Assembly (NCBI GenBank): GCA_001931905.2
Contig: MSJI02000577.1
Span: forward strand, 1-35,117
Length of the DNA: 35,117 nucleotides
From: Cladosporium sp. IMV 00045
Taxonomy: Eukaryota; Ascomycota; Dothideomycetes; Cladosporiales; Cladosporiaceae
Direction: 5' to 3'
Shown: positions 1 to 8,962 of the stretch, piece by piece
Numbering within the stretch: position 1 is the stretch's first letter
How the letters are laid out: the number at the start of each line of letters is the position of its first letter
Program-made: the position numbers and the translations under genes
Notes under the pieces: model-generated
What the model was told of the DNA's origin: nothing
The model's database searches: none
What the model saw: the letters and a program-made list of their open reading frames with translations, nothing else

Positions 1-450
1 GTGGAGAAGACCTTCATGGCGCTGGCCAAGAAGCGCTTCGCCGCCCGCGTCCAGCCCTCCATCCAGGTCCCCACCATGTGCGGCAACATGTACTGCGGCA
101 GCGTGTACGGCTCGCTCGTCTCCCTCATCTCCAACATCCCCAGCGCTGAGCTGCAGGGCAAGCGCGTCGGCATCTTCTCCTACGGCTCCGGCCTGGCGGC
201 GTCCATGTTCTCGCTGCGCGTGCGCGGCGGCGTCGAAGAGCTCGCCCAGAAGGTCGACTTGCAGAACCGCCTCGACTCCCGCCGCACCGTTGCCCCTGAA
301 GTCTACGACGAGATGTGCAACCTGCGCGAGAAGGCCCACCTCAAGAGCGGTTTCGAGCCTCAGGGCTCCGTCGACACTCTCGTCCCTGGCACTTACTACC
401 TCGCCAAGGTCGACGACATGTTCCGTCGCCAGTACGAGATTAAGCAATAG
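1..450 (+). CDS. ERG13: Hydroxymethylglutaryl-CoA synthase, C-terminal part (5' partial)
   Basis: Frame 1 is open from the first base to a TAG at 448-450, so the gene begins upstream of the window; the GTG at position 1 is an internal codon. The 149 residues seen match the C-terminal third of HMG-CoA synthase. They include the GNMYCGSVYGSLVSLI stretch that follows P-T-M-C and the family hallmark FSYGSGLAASMFSLRV, and they end in a typical Y-Y-L-x-K-V-D-x-x-R-R segment. The enzyme condenses acetyl-CoA with acetoacetyl-CoA to HMG-CoA, the step before HMG-CoA reductase in the mevalonate/ergosterol pathway, and is cytosolic in fungi. The catalytic Cys and His lie in the missing N-terminal part and cannot be checked. 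Third positions are mostly C or G, which suggests high expression. It converges on the amidohydrolase downstream. Confidence 0.96.
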   Translation: MEKTFMALAKKRFAARVQPSIQVPTMCGNMYCGSVYGSLVSLISNIPSAELQGKRVGIFSYGSGLAASMFSLRVRGGVEELAQKVDLQNRLDSRRTVAPEVYDEMCNLREKAHLKSGFEPQGSVDTLVPGTYYLAKVDDMFRRQYEIKQ

Positions 451-897
451 ATTATGACTTGGTTCTTTGCTTTCTTCTTTGCTTCTAACTATTACCCTTT
501 TTTTCATCCAAGCAAAAGCCGGCTTTGATTTTTTTGCATCAGCATGGCACTTGCGGAGTTCATTTTCTCAAAAGAAGATAGGCATCTCACTGCTGCTTTT
601 TATTTATTTTAGACAAAAGACAGGACCGGACCGAAAAAACACTTTTATGACTGTTAATTCCATTGCATGCATGCCTTCTCCTTAAGACATTGCTTCTCAA
701 GGTCTGTTCCGATTTTTCATCAATCGAGACACAGGACGCTGCCTTCTTCCTGTCCGAAGGTTATCCGGAATATCAAAAGGTGAAACAAATCCATGAGAGC
801 TCAATTTTGAAGAACGGATTCGTTCACCTCTCAATGTAACATGTAGGCCCAAGGACGACCACAGCATCGGCACAACCCAGTATCATCAGCACTTGTC

Positions 898-925
898 GCA
901 TCAGCATCAGCATCAGCATCAGCAT
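898..925. repeat. (GCATCA)n hexanucleotide repeat
   Basis: About 4.7 copies of GCATCA, degenerating into CACCACCAGCAT. It reads as His-Gln on one strand and Asp-Ala on the other, but sits in no supported gene. Confidence 0.9.
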
Positions 926-1338
926 CACCACCAGCATATGATGAGTAGAGAGGCACAGAAGCTCTGGTCATCGTCCAGCCACCCCGATGGGCGGATAGTG
1001 GGATTGGCTTTGCCGAAGGGGGGGAGCGCATTCGACGAATCCCCGCAATGGAATCGAGAAAAAGGGGCAGAAGACAAGAGGAATGTCACGGGTCAGCGAC
1101 GGGCGCTGTGATACAGAATGTCATTCTCTTTGGTGTCCCAGGCTTCACTTCCTGTATGACCGCTTCCCACGTCTTTGACGGCGCGGTGTTGTTCACACCG
1201 ACAAGACGTGGATCCGTCTCTCGTGATCCTGAGGCAATGCCTTTTACGGCGCCGTGGCTGGATTCTGTCAACGGCGCAACATGGAATGAATGATGGAAGA
1301 GGCTGCGGAAAAGATGGCGCGGGAAGAAGAGGTCTTCG

Positions 1339-1355
1339 TTTTTTTTTTTTTTTTT
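1339..1355 (+). repeat. Poly-T run (17 nt)
   Basis: Seventeen consecutive T in the spacer between the two convergent genes. On the minus strand it is an A-run about 250 nt beyond the amidohydrolase stop. Confidence 0.9.
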
Positions 1356-1409
1356 GTGCCCGGTTTTGTTCCGCTTCTTTTCTGTCTCAAAGCTCTATAG
1401 AATGGACCC

Positions 1410-1435
1410 GGAAGAGGAAGAGGAAGAGGAAGAGG
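1410..1435. repeat. (GGAAGA)n purine repeat
   Basis: Just over four copies of GGAAGA in the 3' flank of the amidohydrolase gene. Confidence 0.9.
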
Positions 1436-1590
1436 GGGAAAGCTTGATGGTAGCAGTAGTAATATTCACACGAAAAAGCGAATCGTCTGCTTGATGAATC
1501 CAACAACAAGAAACGCTGGATATCTATCGAAAAAAAAGAAAAAAACAAGAAACGAAAAAAAAGTTCCCCTCTCTTATTCACAAACCCAGT

Positions 1591-1633
1591 CCCTCCCATC
1601 TCAACCCCTATCAACCCAAACCCTCCGTCCCCC
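1591..1633 (-). other. G-quadruplex-capable tract across the amidohydrolase stop
   Basis: Plus-strand C-runs at 1591-1593, 1595-1597, 1605-1608, 1614-1616, 1621-1623 and 1629-1633 have loops no longer than 7 nt. On the sense strand they are G-runs that span the TGA at 1601-1603. Confidence 0.7.
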
Positions 1634-3247
1634 AAACCTCGTCTCCCCCACCCTCGCGCTCAACAACTCCCTGCCCTCCCACTTCATCCGCACAACGACG
1701 AAATCCGCCCTCTTCCCACACTCCAAACTCCCCGTCCACCCCTCCGCAAAACACGAATACGCGCTCCCATAACTCGCACACGCCACCGCCTCCCCCAACT
1801 CCAGCGCAAAGTGCTCATTCGCCGTGTCCGCGCTCTCCACCTCCCTGAGCGAGCGCCTCGTCGTCGCCACGTATAAATTCCGCAGCGGCCTGTGCGGCGC
1901 CGTTGGCGCATCGCTTCCTATCGCGAGCGCGGCGCCCGCGTCGTGGAATTCCCGATACGCGAAAGCGCGCGCGTAGCGCTCGGGCCCGAGCAGCGTCGGC
2001 CACGCTTTCAGCAGCACGGGGTCGGCGTGCGCGGGTTGCACGGAGGCGGTGATGCCCGCGGCGGCGAGGCGGGCGCCGTCCCCCGGGCTGGTTAGTTCGA
2101 GGTGTTCGATGCGGTGGCGGTGGCCTGGCGTGCCGAATGCGGTCAGGCTGTCGATGGCGAGTCTTACTGCGCCGTCGCCTATGGCGTGTAAAGCGCATTG
2201 CAAGCCGGCCTGGTCGGCTTTCTGGATGACGGCGCCGAGGGCGGGGGCTGACCAGGCGACGGGAGCGGAGGCTTCGCCTGTCGTGTAGGGTTCGAGGAGG
2301 GCGGCGGTGCAGGAGTCGACGACGCCGTCGCACATTAGTTTGATGCCTGCGATGCGCAGGTCGGGGGAGGTGTTGGCGTTGAACTGGGCGTTGAGGGCGA
2401 TGGCTTTGTCGACTTGGGCGAGGTCTTCGGCCGTGGAGGTGGTGGGTTTGATGAACCAGTGCGCTGCGATGTGGACGGGGAGCTGGCCGCCTTCCTCTTC
2501 TCGCAAGACTTGCAGTGCTTCCCATGCGATCTCGTCCATGGCCATGTCGATGAAGCCTGTGCAGCCCGCTGCGTTCATGGCGGCGATGGCGCCGCGGATG
2601 GCTTCGATGCGGTCTCGGGGCGAGGCCATTTTCGCCAGGTGCGGCCAGACGAGGAAAACGCAGGCCGCCTCGCTGAAGAGGCCCGTCGGGTTGCCCTTTT
2701 CGTCTCGATAGATCTTCCCTCCCACGGGATCCGGCATGGTCTGGACTTCCATCTCCGCCATGGCGGGCGTGTTGCACCAGCTCGAATGCAGGTCGCGAGC
2801 GTCGATGAAAATCGGCCGTGGGTCCAGGTCGTCGAGCATGTCGGCCGTCGCCTTGCCGTCGGTCATGTACTCCATCCAGCCGCTGCAGATGATCCGCGGG
2901 AGGTCCGGGTGCGCCTGCGCATAGGTCCTGATCGCGGAGCGGATGTCGTCTATCGACTTGCAGTGTTCGAGGTCGAGTTTCTTCAGCGTCTGGCCCAGTA
3001 GGAGAATGTGCGTGTGTCCATCCACGAAGCCGGGAAGGACGTGGTCGCCGTTCAGGTCGTTCACGACAGCGCCCTTGGCTGCTGCTAGCTCGTGGGCATG
3101 TTCCGTGTCGTCTCCGATGTAAGTGATCACTCCGTCTTCGACCAACATGCATCGGGCGAACCTGGCATTCGTCAAGCCCGTGCGGCCAGAGCGAGCGCCG
3201 TCATGTGTGAAAAACCGGCCATTGACGAATAGACTGTTCGACGCCAT
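1601..3247 (-). CDS. Amidohydrolase family 3 protein (YtcJ-like)
   Basis: A single-exon gene of 548 residues from ATG at 3247 to TGA at 1601. It shows the amidohydrolase superfamily layout. A short N-terminal beta region is followed by LPGFVDGHTH with metal ligands His78 and His80. Next come the GIKLMCDG segment (Lys303), HAIGDGAVRLAID (His354), RIEHLE (His382) and the catalytic AIGSDAP Asp446, then a small C-terminal beta part (GKRADFVVV). YtcJ-type proteins hydrolyse N-acyl or formamide-like bonds; the substrate cannot be read from the sequence. No signal peptide is seen, so it is probably cytosolic. The length is normal for the family. The sense strand is C-rich in the middle and turns G-rich over the last 60 codons. 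The permease lies 2 kb upstream on the same strand, but co-function is only a guess. Confidence 0.93.
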   Translation of the reverse strand: MASNSLFVNGRFFTHDGARSGRTGLTNARFARCMLVEDGVITYIGDDTEHAHELAAAKGAVVNDLNGDHVLPGFVDGHTHILLLGQTLKKLDLEHCKSIDDIRSAIRTYAQAHPDLPRIICSGWMEYMTDGKATADMLDDLDPRPIFIDARDLHSSWCNTPAMAEMEVQTMPDPVGGKIYRDEKGNPTGLFSEAACVFLVWPHLAKMASPRDRIEAIRGAIAAMNAAGCTGFIDMAMDEIAWEALQVLREEEGGQLPVHIAAHWFIKPTTSTAEDLAQVDKAIALNAQFNANTSPDLRIAGIKLMCDGVVDSCTAALLEPYTTGEASAPVAWSAPALGAVIQKADQAGLQCALHAIGDGAVRLAIDSLTAFGTPGHRHRIEHLELTSPGDGARLAAAGITASVQPAHADPVLLKAWPTLLGPERYARAFAYREFHDAGAALAIGSDAPTAPHRPLRNLYVATTRRSLREVESADTANEHFALELGEAVACASYGSAYSCFAEGWTGSLECGKRADFVVVRMKWEGRELLSARVGETRFGGRRVWVDRG

Positions 3248-5259
3248 GTCGCACGCGCAGCGAGCGAGTGAAAGGCGCGGGATATGAATGGTGCGTATGG
3301 GTATATTGCTGTACAGAGAGCCAAGAAAGTAAAATAGAAAGCAAAACTAATGAATGCTAAACGGAAAGAGGAATATATGTCCGAAACAAAAAGGGGTGGG
3401 GTGTTAAAGTTATGTGCAAGAGAAGTGAAACTTGTGTTTTGGGCGGGAAAGCTGAAGAGGAAGGATGGTTGGAAGGAAGGATTTCAATCCTTACAAGAGA
3501 CAAATGTCGTGGCCTCCCTTTCAGGATAGGTGTCGGTTGGGCATAGATGGTATTACGATGAGCGCCGAGGAGGCGGCGGCGGCGGCGGCGGCGGCGGCTG
3601 TATAAGAGCCGGAAGTGTAGTCATCGGAGCCATTGATGGATCATGACTGGCGGCCGGGCGGTGAAGAAAGAAGGGTTCAATTGGGTTTTAAATGATAAGG
3701 GGCCGGGCGTTTCTTTTAAAAAGTGGGAATATGAGCGAGAAGGGCTTACATTATTTCCCAAGCCCTCCCTCTCCCCAGACTTTTCGCGAGGCATGCCAGG
3801 GAAGTTTGATGACCATTGTTCTGCTGGGGGATGCCGGTTAGGAAGGTCGAGCCGGCTGATGAGACTCCCGCTCCATCCGCCACGGCGGTCTTGTCTTGTC
3901 TTGTTTTGATATCCGATGCAATGATATTGTGGTATCGAGTGCGGATTGACATAATCAGAAAAGACCGAAGGCAAGATGTGCGAGACGGAGCAGTGGTTGT
4001 GTCACGGGGTCCTGAGCAATGAACACCAGAGGCACTATTCTCTGCCCCGGATGTTCATCACCCCAACTGCCGGTACCGTTTAGCAGCAATGCGCATATAG
4101 AGGATCTTCAGCGGTGAAACTGCAGGGCACACTGACGTTACCGCCGGCTTGGCTGATGCCGGTGAGCGATGGATGGATGAACGATAAGGGGAATCTTCCT
4201 CCTCGCTTCTCCCGGCGGTTAGAAAAACCTTGGAATTGTCCAAGATACGTGGCAAGTAAGGACGCGAGCGTGACATCCGACCAACCGCCGGAGGATGAGA
4301 AGGAGGAGGATTGAGCTCGTGCGAGGCTGTTATCAGCCTGCGTCTCAGACTCGCGAAGGAACGGATCGGCTGAACTGCAGGCGAGCACAGAATAGGGCAT
4401 CCGCTGATATAGACCGAAAGAACGTGCCGGTTAAAAAAAATTAGGATTCGCCTGTGAGACATGCACGTGGAGTGGAAGGATGATGAAAGGGCGGTCGGCT
4501 CGGCAGATCCGGTATCACGGTGCGTCAGAGTTCAATAACGAAAGCGAGGCGGAAGAGGATACAACGAATCTTAATATTCTGGAAATTTGACTTGTTTCAT
4601 CGTAGGTATATGGCACAACCACGGCGGCTTTGGGAGCGCTACCGCTGTAATCTTCCATTGATGAGTGAACTAAGGAATAAATCAAGGAGCGACGGTTTTC
4701 TGTCAATAATGGCGTGACATGGTTTCGAGTTCTGCCGTGATCGATATATTTGGCCGCGAAGATGCAGTTGTCGACTGACAACCCTATAAGTACTTGATTA
4801 ATTCTTCGTCAAAGGTATCTGGTTTTGGTCTAGGACCTCGCGTCTCGAGAATGTCACGATCGAAGAAAAGCAAAGAATCTGCAATCGGTGATGGCCGCTC
4901 TCGATAGTAGTAGGTCACTTCTTCCAGCAAAAAACATCCTCAACGAGTATAGGCAAAAAGAGGAGCGAAGCAAGTGCATTCGACAATCGACGCTCTCGGC
5001 GGAGGACGGCGTGAACTCGCAGCACTTCTCTTCGTGGCCTGACTCCCACTGTGATATACATTTCCTGATAGCACCAGTACGAGAGAATAGATGCCTTCAT
5101 CATCCAGGAAAATTTCAAATCGTCCGACTCGAAACATGAAGAGAAATGAACAGCGATCCAGAGGCGAACAGCTCAACTTTCCTTTTTATCAAAACATTTA
5201 GAAAACCCCCTAATCCAAACCCAACAGCAAAAACAAAAATCCCGACCACCCACGCACCC
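3248..5259. other. 2.0-kb intergenic region upstream of the amidohydrolase
   Basis: This stretch holds the amidohydrolase promoter (right after 3247) and the 3' flank of the permease gene. A (GGC)9 run lies at 3572-3598. Open frames at 3621-3974, 4058-4462 and 4515-4781 on the minus strand overlap frames on the plus strand, have no recognisable motifs and no convincing splice continuity. I see no supported gene. Confidence 0.55.
3572..3598. repeat. (GGC)9 trinucleotide repeat
   Basis: Nine perfect GGC units about 325-350 nt upstream of the amidohydrolase start, in its promoter or leader region (read as GCC on the sense strand). Confidence 0.9.
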
Positions 5260-6627
5260 TCAACCAACATACTGAGCACTATCGCAAGCAAACGGCTCCC
5301 CCACCGCGCCCTGCGCATACGCGTCCACAATACTCTGAATGCTCGCATAAGTGCCACAACCCAAAAACACCAAACCGACAAGAACGACAAACGCATTTAG
5401 CACCGAAAGCGCCACATTCCCCCAACTCTTGTTCCACTTGCCCTCCTTGATCAGACTAAACCAGAACAGCGCCGGGAAATAGATCGTGAAACCGCTAATG
5501 AACAAACTCGCAATGACGCCGAGGAGCGAGCTGAAGAACGGGATCGCTTCGCCGATGATCCAGGAAATGACGGTGATGACGGCCAGCACGGCGAGCCAGA
5601 CGGCCCAGCCGCGGGTGTCGTTGATGAGTCTGATTTTCGAGTCGCGGAAGGCGCGGCCCATGAAGTACTTGCCCAGCACGGTGCTGTTGATCGAGCCCGA
5701 GATGAAAATGACGGGCAGGGCGACGCCGAAAGCGACGCGGGAGACGGTCTTGCTCGTGGACAGCAGGGCGGGGCTGGCGACGGAGTCGCCTACGAAAGCA
5801 TAGATCAGCGAGCCGGTGAGCGTGTAGATGACGATCTCGATGATGCCGATGGCGCACGTGGATTTGACGTAGTCGGAGGGCGTGTGCATCTCGTCCATGA
5901 AGCTGAATTGCACCATGCCGAAGGTGTAGGCGAAGAGGATGTTGGAGACGGCCAGGAAGGCTTCGGAGAAGGAGGTGCCGGCCTTGGGCCATAGGCGCCA
6001 TTGGACGGCGCCGAGGCCTCCCGGGTTGTTAGAGGCGTCGATGCCGGTGGCGATGATGGTGATGCCGATGGCCAGGAGGATGGAGGCGAAGTCGATGTAG
6101 CCCAGGATGGCGAAGTCGGCGAACGTAGGCGGTAGGGCGAGGAGGAAGAGGAGGATGGCTGAAATGACTCCCCAGACCAGAGCGCACATGCTGAGCTCGT
6201 CGGTGATTTTGATGAGGGCGATGGTGCCGGTCAAGACGTGAGAGCCGATCAGCAACAGCAGCATGGTGATGAACATGACGACGGCGAGATGGTATCCCCA
6301 AGGGCCCCAAATCAAGCCCAACGCCTCTGCATAATCCTTGATATGAGGGTACTTGAGCTTGACCAAGCCAATGATGTAGCTGGTATACATGGCCAGGACG
6401 CCGATGAAGACGGTAATCAGCAGGCCAGGGACCATGCCCAGCGTGGCGAAGACGGCGGGAAGACTGAGGGATCCCAGGGCGATGGCCTCGACGATCAGAC
6501 AGATGGTGAGGCGCTTCCATCCCAGCTTGTTGAACTTCTGCTCGCCTTCCTGCAGCGATTCGGGCTCCGAGTGGCCGGAGCCGTCATAGCCCATGCCGGC
6601 CTTCTTCTCCTGATCCTGGTCGTCCAT
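5260..6627 (-). CDS. Amino acid transporter, AAAP family (Mtr-like permease)
   Basis: A single-exon gene of 455 residues. The ATG is at 6627; the frame is open two codons further but only to a TTG. After about 35 polar, acidic residues come roughly 11 hydrophobic segments, beginning with the LGSLSLPAVFATLGMVPG region (about residues 51-68), where the first broken helix of AAAP carriers lies. The protein resembles the Neurospora Mtr neutral/aromatic amino acid permease group (Pfam Aa_trans), proton-coupled carriers of the plasma membrane. Substrate range cannot be told from sequence. The leader carries a CT tract (sense strand) just upstream of the ATG. The last 100 nt of coding sequence is G-rich on the sense strand. 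Confidence 0.9.
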   Translation of the reverse strand: MDDQDQEKKAGMGYDGSGHSEPESLQEGEQKFNKLGWKRLTICLIVEAIALGSLSLPAVFATLGMVPGLLITVFIGVLAMYTSYIIGLVKLKYPHIKDYAEALGLIWGPWGYHLAVVMFITMLLLLIGSHVLTGTIALIKITDELSMCALVWGVISAILLFLLALPPTFADFAILGYIDFASILLAIGITIIATGIDASNNPGGLGAVQWRLWPKAGTSFSEAFLAVSNILFAYTFGMVQFSFMDEMHTPSDYVKSTCAIGIIEIVIYTLTGSLIYAFVGDSVASPALLSTSKTVSRVAFGVALPVIFISGSINSTVLGKYFMGRAFRDSKIRLINDTRGWAVWLAVLAVITVISWIIGEAIPFFSSLLGVIASLFISGFTIYFPALFWFSLIKEGKWNKSWGNVALSVLNAFVVLVGLVFLGCGTYASIQSIVDAYAQGAVGEPFACDSAQYVG

Positions 6628-6650
6628 TCTCAAAGCGTGACCGTGGGGAA

Positions 6651-6664
6651 AGAGAGAGAGAGAG
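6651..6664. repeat. (AG)7 dinucleotide tract in permease leader
   Basis: Reads CTCTCT on the permease sense strand, 24-37 nt before its ATG. Pyrimidine tracts of this kind are common in leaders and core promoters of filamentous fungi. Confidence 0.7.
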
Positions 6665-6830
6665 ATCCGACCAGGTGTCGCGTGCTATGGAAATCTCGCA
6701 CGGCCAGTACAGTTAGACACTCGAGAGACGAGGGAAAGGAAAGCCGCTGCTGCTGGGTAGAATGAGATACTGCAATACCAGAAGCCAGATGTCAAACCAT
6801 GGGGGAATCGGAGTCACGCGAATCGAGGCA

Positions 6831-6852
6831 ACTCACTCACTCACTCACTCAC
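6831..6852. repeat. (ACTC)n tetranucleotide repeat
   Basis: About 5.5 copies of ACTC some 200 nt upstream of the permease start. Confidence 0.9.
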
Positions 6853-7994
6853 ACACGACCACGGCAGGGACTGATCAATATTTTTGTAAAACGCGAAGAC
6901 AAGGCCACATGGCCGTCCAAGCACCGACAAGTGCCCTTGGGCGGCGACTAGGCGGCCGGCAAACAGATGGTTCACCTAACCGCGGGCAGCCGAAACGGAG
7001 AGCGCGAGAGGGCTCATGGTCGATTTTCTCTCGCTATCCACTTTTCGCGGTGGCCATGGGGGAGGGAGTGGTCATCGCTGGAGGTCGGAAAGGGTTTGAG
7101 TTATGTAAAGAAACTTCTGCCATTGGCTCAGGTGTTAAGTTTCGGCGGGCGGCGTCGACGGCAGATGCTTGAGGCTCAAAGTTTCTGTGGGGCCTCTTTG
7201 AGGTTCTTTCGAGAAAACTGAGGCTGCCCGTGGGGAATGATATCCACCCAAGATCGTGTGTCATCAGAGTCGCAATGTTTGTTTTTCGCGTGGAGAGAGC
7301 TCGCATATCGTGGAGTAGTGGCCGAGGGCTCGTTCGTCCTCCTGACCGTTTGATTGATCGATTGTCGGAGTCCAGACGAAGCGCCTGTGCTTTGCGCTTT
7401 GCCTGTGTCTTCCTCGACGATCTCTTCGAGAGTGCTTGCAATGCACAAGCACACGAGACGTTACATCGTGCTCTTCGCCCTGGGTTGCAAAAGAGGAGAT
7501 GAGCCTTATCACTGACGATCTAAAGCTGCAGAGTCATGCGGAATGATGCGTCTGAGATGCTTCTTCTACTTATCTTGAGCCGAGCAAACCGCAAGTGTCG
7601 TAGCCGACCAAATGGTCTGTCTCATGAGCGGGCCGTTGCCCCATCGTCGGCTCTGTACACCTCTGTGCGACACCCGACGTCTCTCTCCTCATCAATAGGT
7701 CCTCGTCGTCAAAGCAGCTGTTCTGAAGCAAGTAGCATGGAGGACTGGAGAAGTTCACAAGCTAAAGATCCTCGGCTATGCCTTCTCTTCCCGTCCATGC
7801 CAACCCATGTCCCAAGCCCAAAAGCCAAAGCTTCTCCTACAGCTTGACCTACGCCAATAGTGCCAACATTCAACCCTTCACTCCGGACAAGCATGCTGAG
7901 GCAATTAAAAGGGTAAGAAAGGAACAGCGGATTCTTATTGTTATGATTCAAAACAGACGACCCGCTAGCTAGCTTGTGAATGACATCGAAAAGC

Positions 7995-8083
7995 AAGAAG
8001 AAGAAGAAGAAGAAGAAGAAGAAGAAGAAGAAGAAGAAGAAGAAGAAGAAGAAGAAGAAGAAGAAGAAGAAGAAGAAGAAGAA
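7995..8083. repeat. (AAG)~30 microsatellite
   Basis: An uninterrupted 89-nt AAG run, by far the longest simple repeat in the window. It is free of stop codons on both strands and so creates false open frames of poly-Phe and poly-Ser. It lies about 0.9 kb beyond the YAK1 stop and 1.4 kb upstream of the permease. Confidence 0.97.
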
Positions 8084-8962
8084 AATGCTACATGAAAGTC
8101 TGACCAGATTGCCCCGGCTTTGAATGGCAAGGTGATAAAGATGAGGATGACAATGACAACGATGACAGGGTTTGATGAAAATACGCCTCTCCCGCACGAG
8201 TGTCCATTTTCCCCATTTTCCCTTTCTAAAAAAACGAAATTTTGTTCATGACCCCCAAACCTTTGCTTGCTATGCCCTTTGCGCTTTCCCCTCCTGCTCG
8301 AAACCCAACCATTCCGTTCCCAAGCTCGTGAGTCTGGATGCGGTTGAGGCGGATTCATTCACACAATCGGTCGGTCAGTGAGTGTCTGCAGCTTCTGGTT
8401 TTCTCTTTCCTTGCCTGCCTTCAGAAAGACGCGGTAGCCACTTGCAAGAAGAAACTCCTCCAGTGACAGGTCTCGCTGACTCACTGGCTTCTGAAGCGTC
8501 ATTCTTTTTCTGATCTTCCTTCATTTGTCTGCCAATGACGGTTCGGTGGTTGTAAAAACTGAGGTCTTCGCCGGACGAAGGCCGGTTGGCTAGGATGAAC
8601 AAAGTCGCTAGTCTGCGGCAAGGCTCGTTTGCCTCAAGTATTCAAGGTCCCGATCCGGCAGAGTGGGCTGGCTCGTAGGCAGCTTGTCATGGCTTTGGAG
8701 AAGCGAATGGCAGGAACAAGTAGACCGGCTCCATCAAAGGCTCCAGGTGTCACTGAGAGCCGAGGACCACATCTCTCCAACAAATAGCATCACCACAGCT
8801 GGCAGGTGATACAATAGCCGCCGCCTCTGCCACTTTGATCCGACAAGGCCAAATCGTACAAGCAATCCCAGTCGTCAGAAGTCTCGTCATCTGATGATAG
8901 CAATGAAGAAAACAATGAAAAGAGCGTTTCCTTGATCTCTCGCCCATTCGCAATCCCCATCA

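Larger units (their letters stand above)
451..1600. other. Convergent intergenic region, HMG-CoA synthase / amidohydrolase
   Basis: This 1.15 kb holds the 3' flanks of two convergent genes. It contains a GCATCA hexanucleotide repeat (898-925), a 17-nt T run (1339-1355) and a GGAAGA repeat (1410-1435). The short open frames here (for example 893-1111 and 1175-1447) are built from these repeats or have no recognisable content. I see no gene. Confidence 0.6.
6628..8962. other. 2.3-kb intergenic region, permease promoter and YAK1 3' flank
   Basis: It contains a GA/CT tract (6651-6664), an ACTC repeat (6831-6852) and an 89-nt AAG microsatellite (7995-8083). Open frames such as 7709-8197 and 7969-8358 on the minus strand exist only because the AAG repeat has no stop codons; they read as runs of Phe or Ser. 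Nothing else is recognisable. I see no gene. Confidence 0.55.

Noticed and set aside
893..1031. His-Gln and Asp-Ala repeat peptides, possibly metal-binding
   Set aside because: Both come from the GCATCA repeat in a 3' flank; no supporting gene structure.
1815..3152. A 445-residue open frame on the minus strand in another frame of the amidohydrolase gene
   Set aside because: It is Arg/His/Pro-rich as expected from the +1 frame of a GC-rich gene, has no domain, and lies entirely within a gene with intact catalytic motifs.
3248..5259. Possible small genes in the 2-kb spacer (frames at 3621-3974, 4058-4462, 4515-4781)
   Set aside because: No recognisable sequence, overlapping frames on both strands, no convincing splice sites.
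1601..6627. A catabolic cluster of amidohydrolase and amino acid permease
   Set aside because: They are 2 kb apart with separate promoters, and no regulator or further enzyme lies nearby; adjacency alone is not enough.
7709..8358. Two minus-strand frames with poly-Phe and poly-Ser
   Set aside because: They exist only because the AAG microsatellite has no stop codons.
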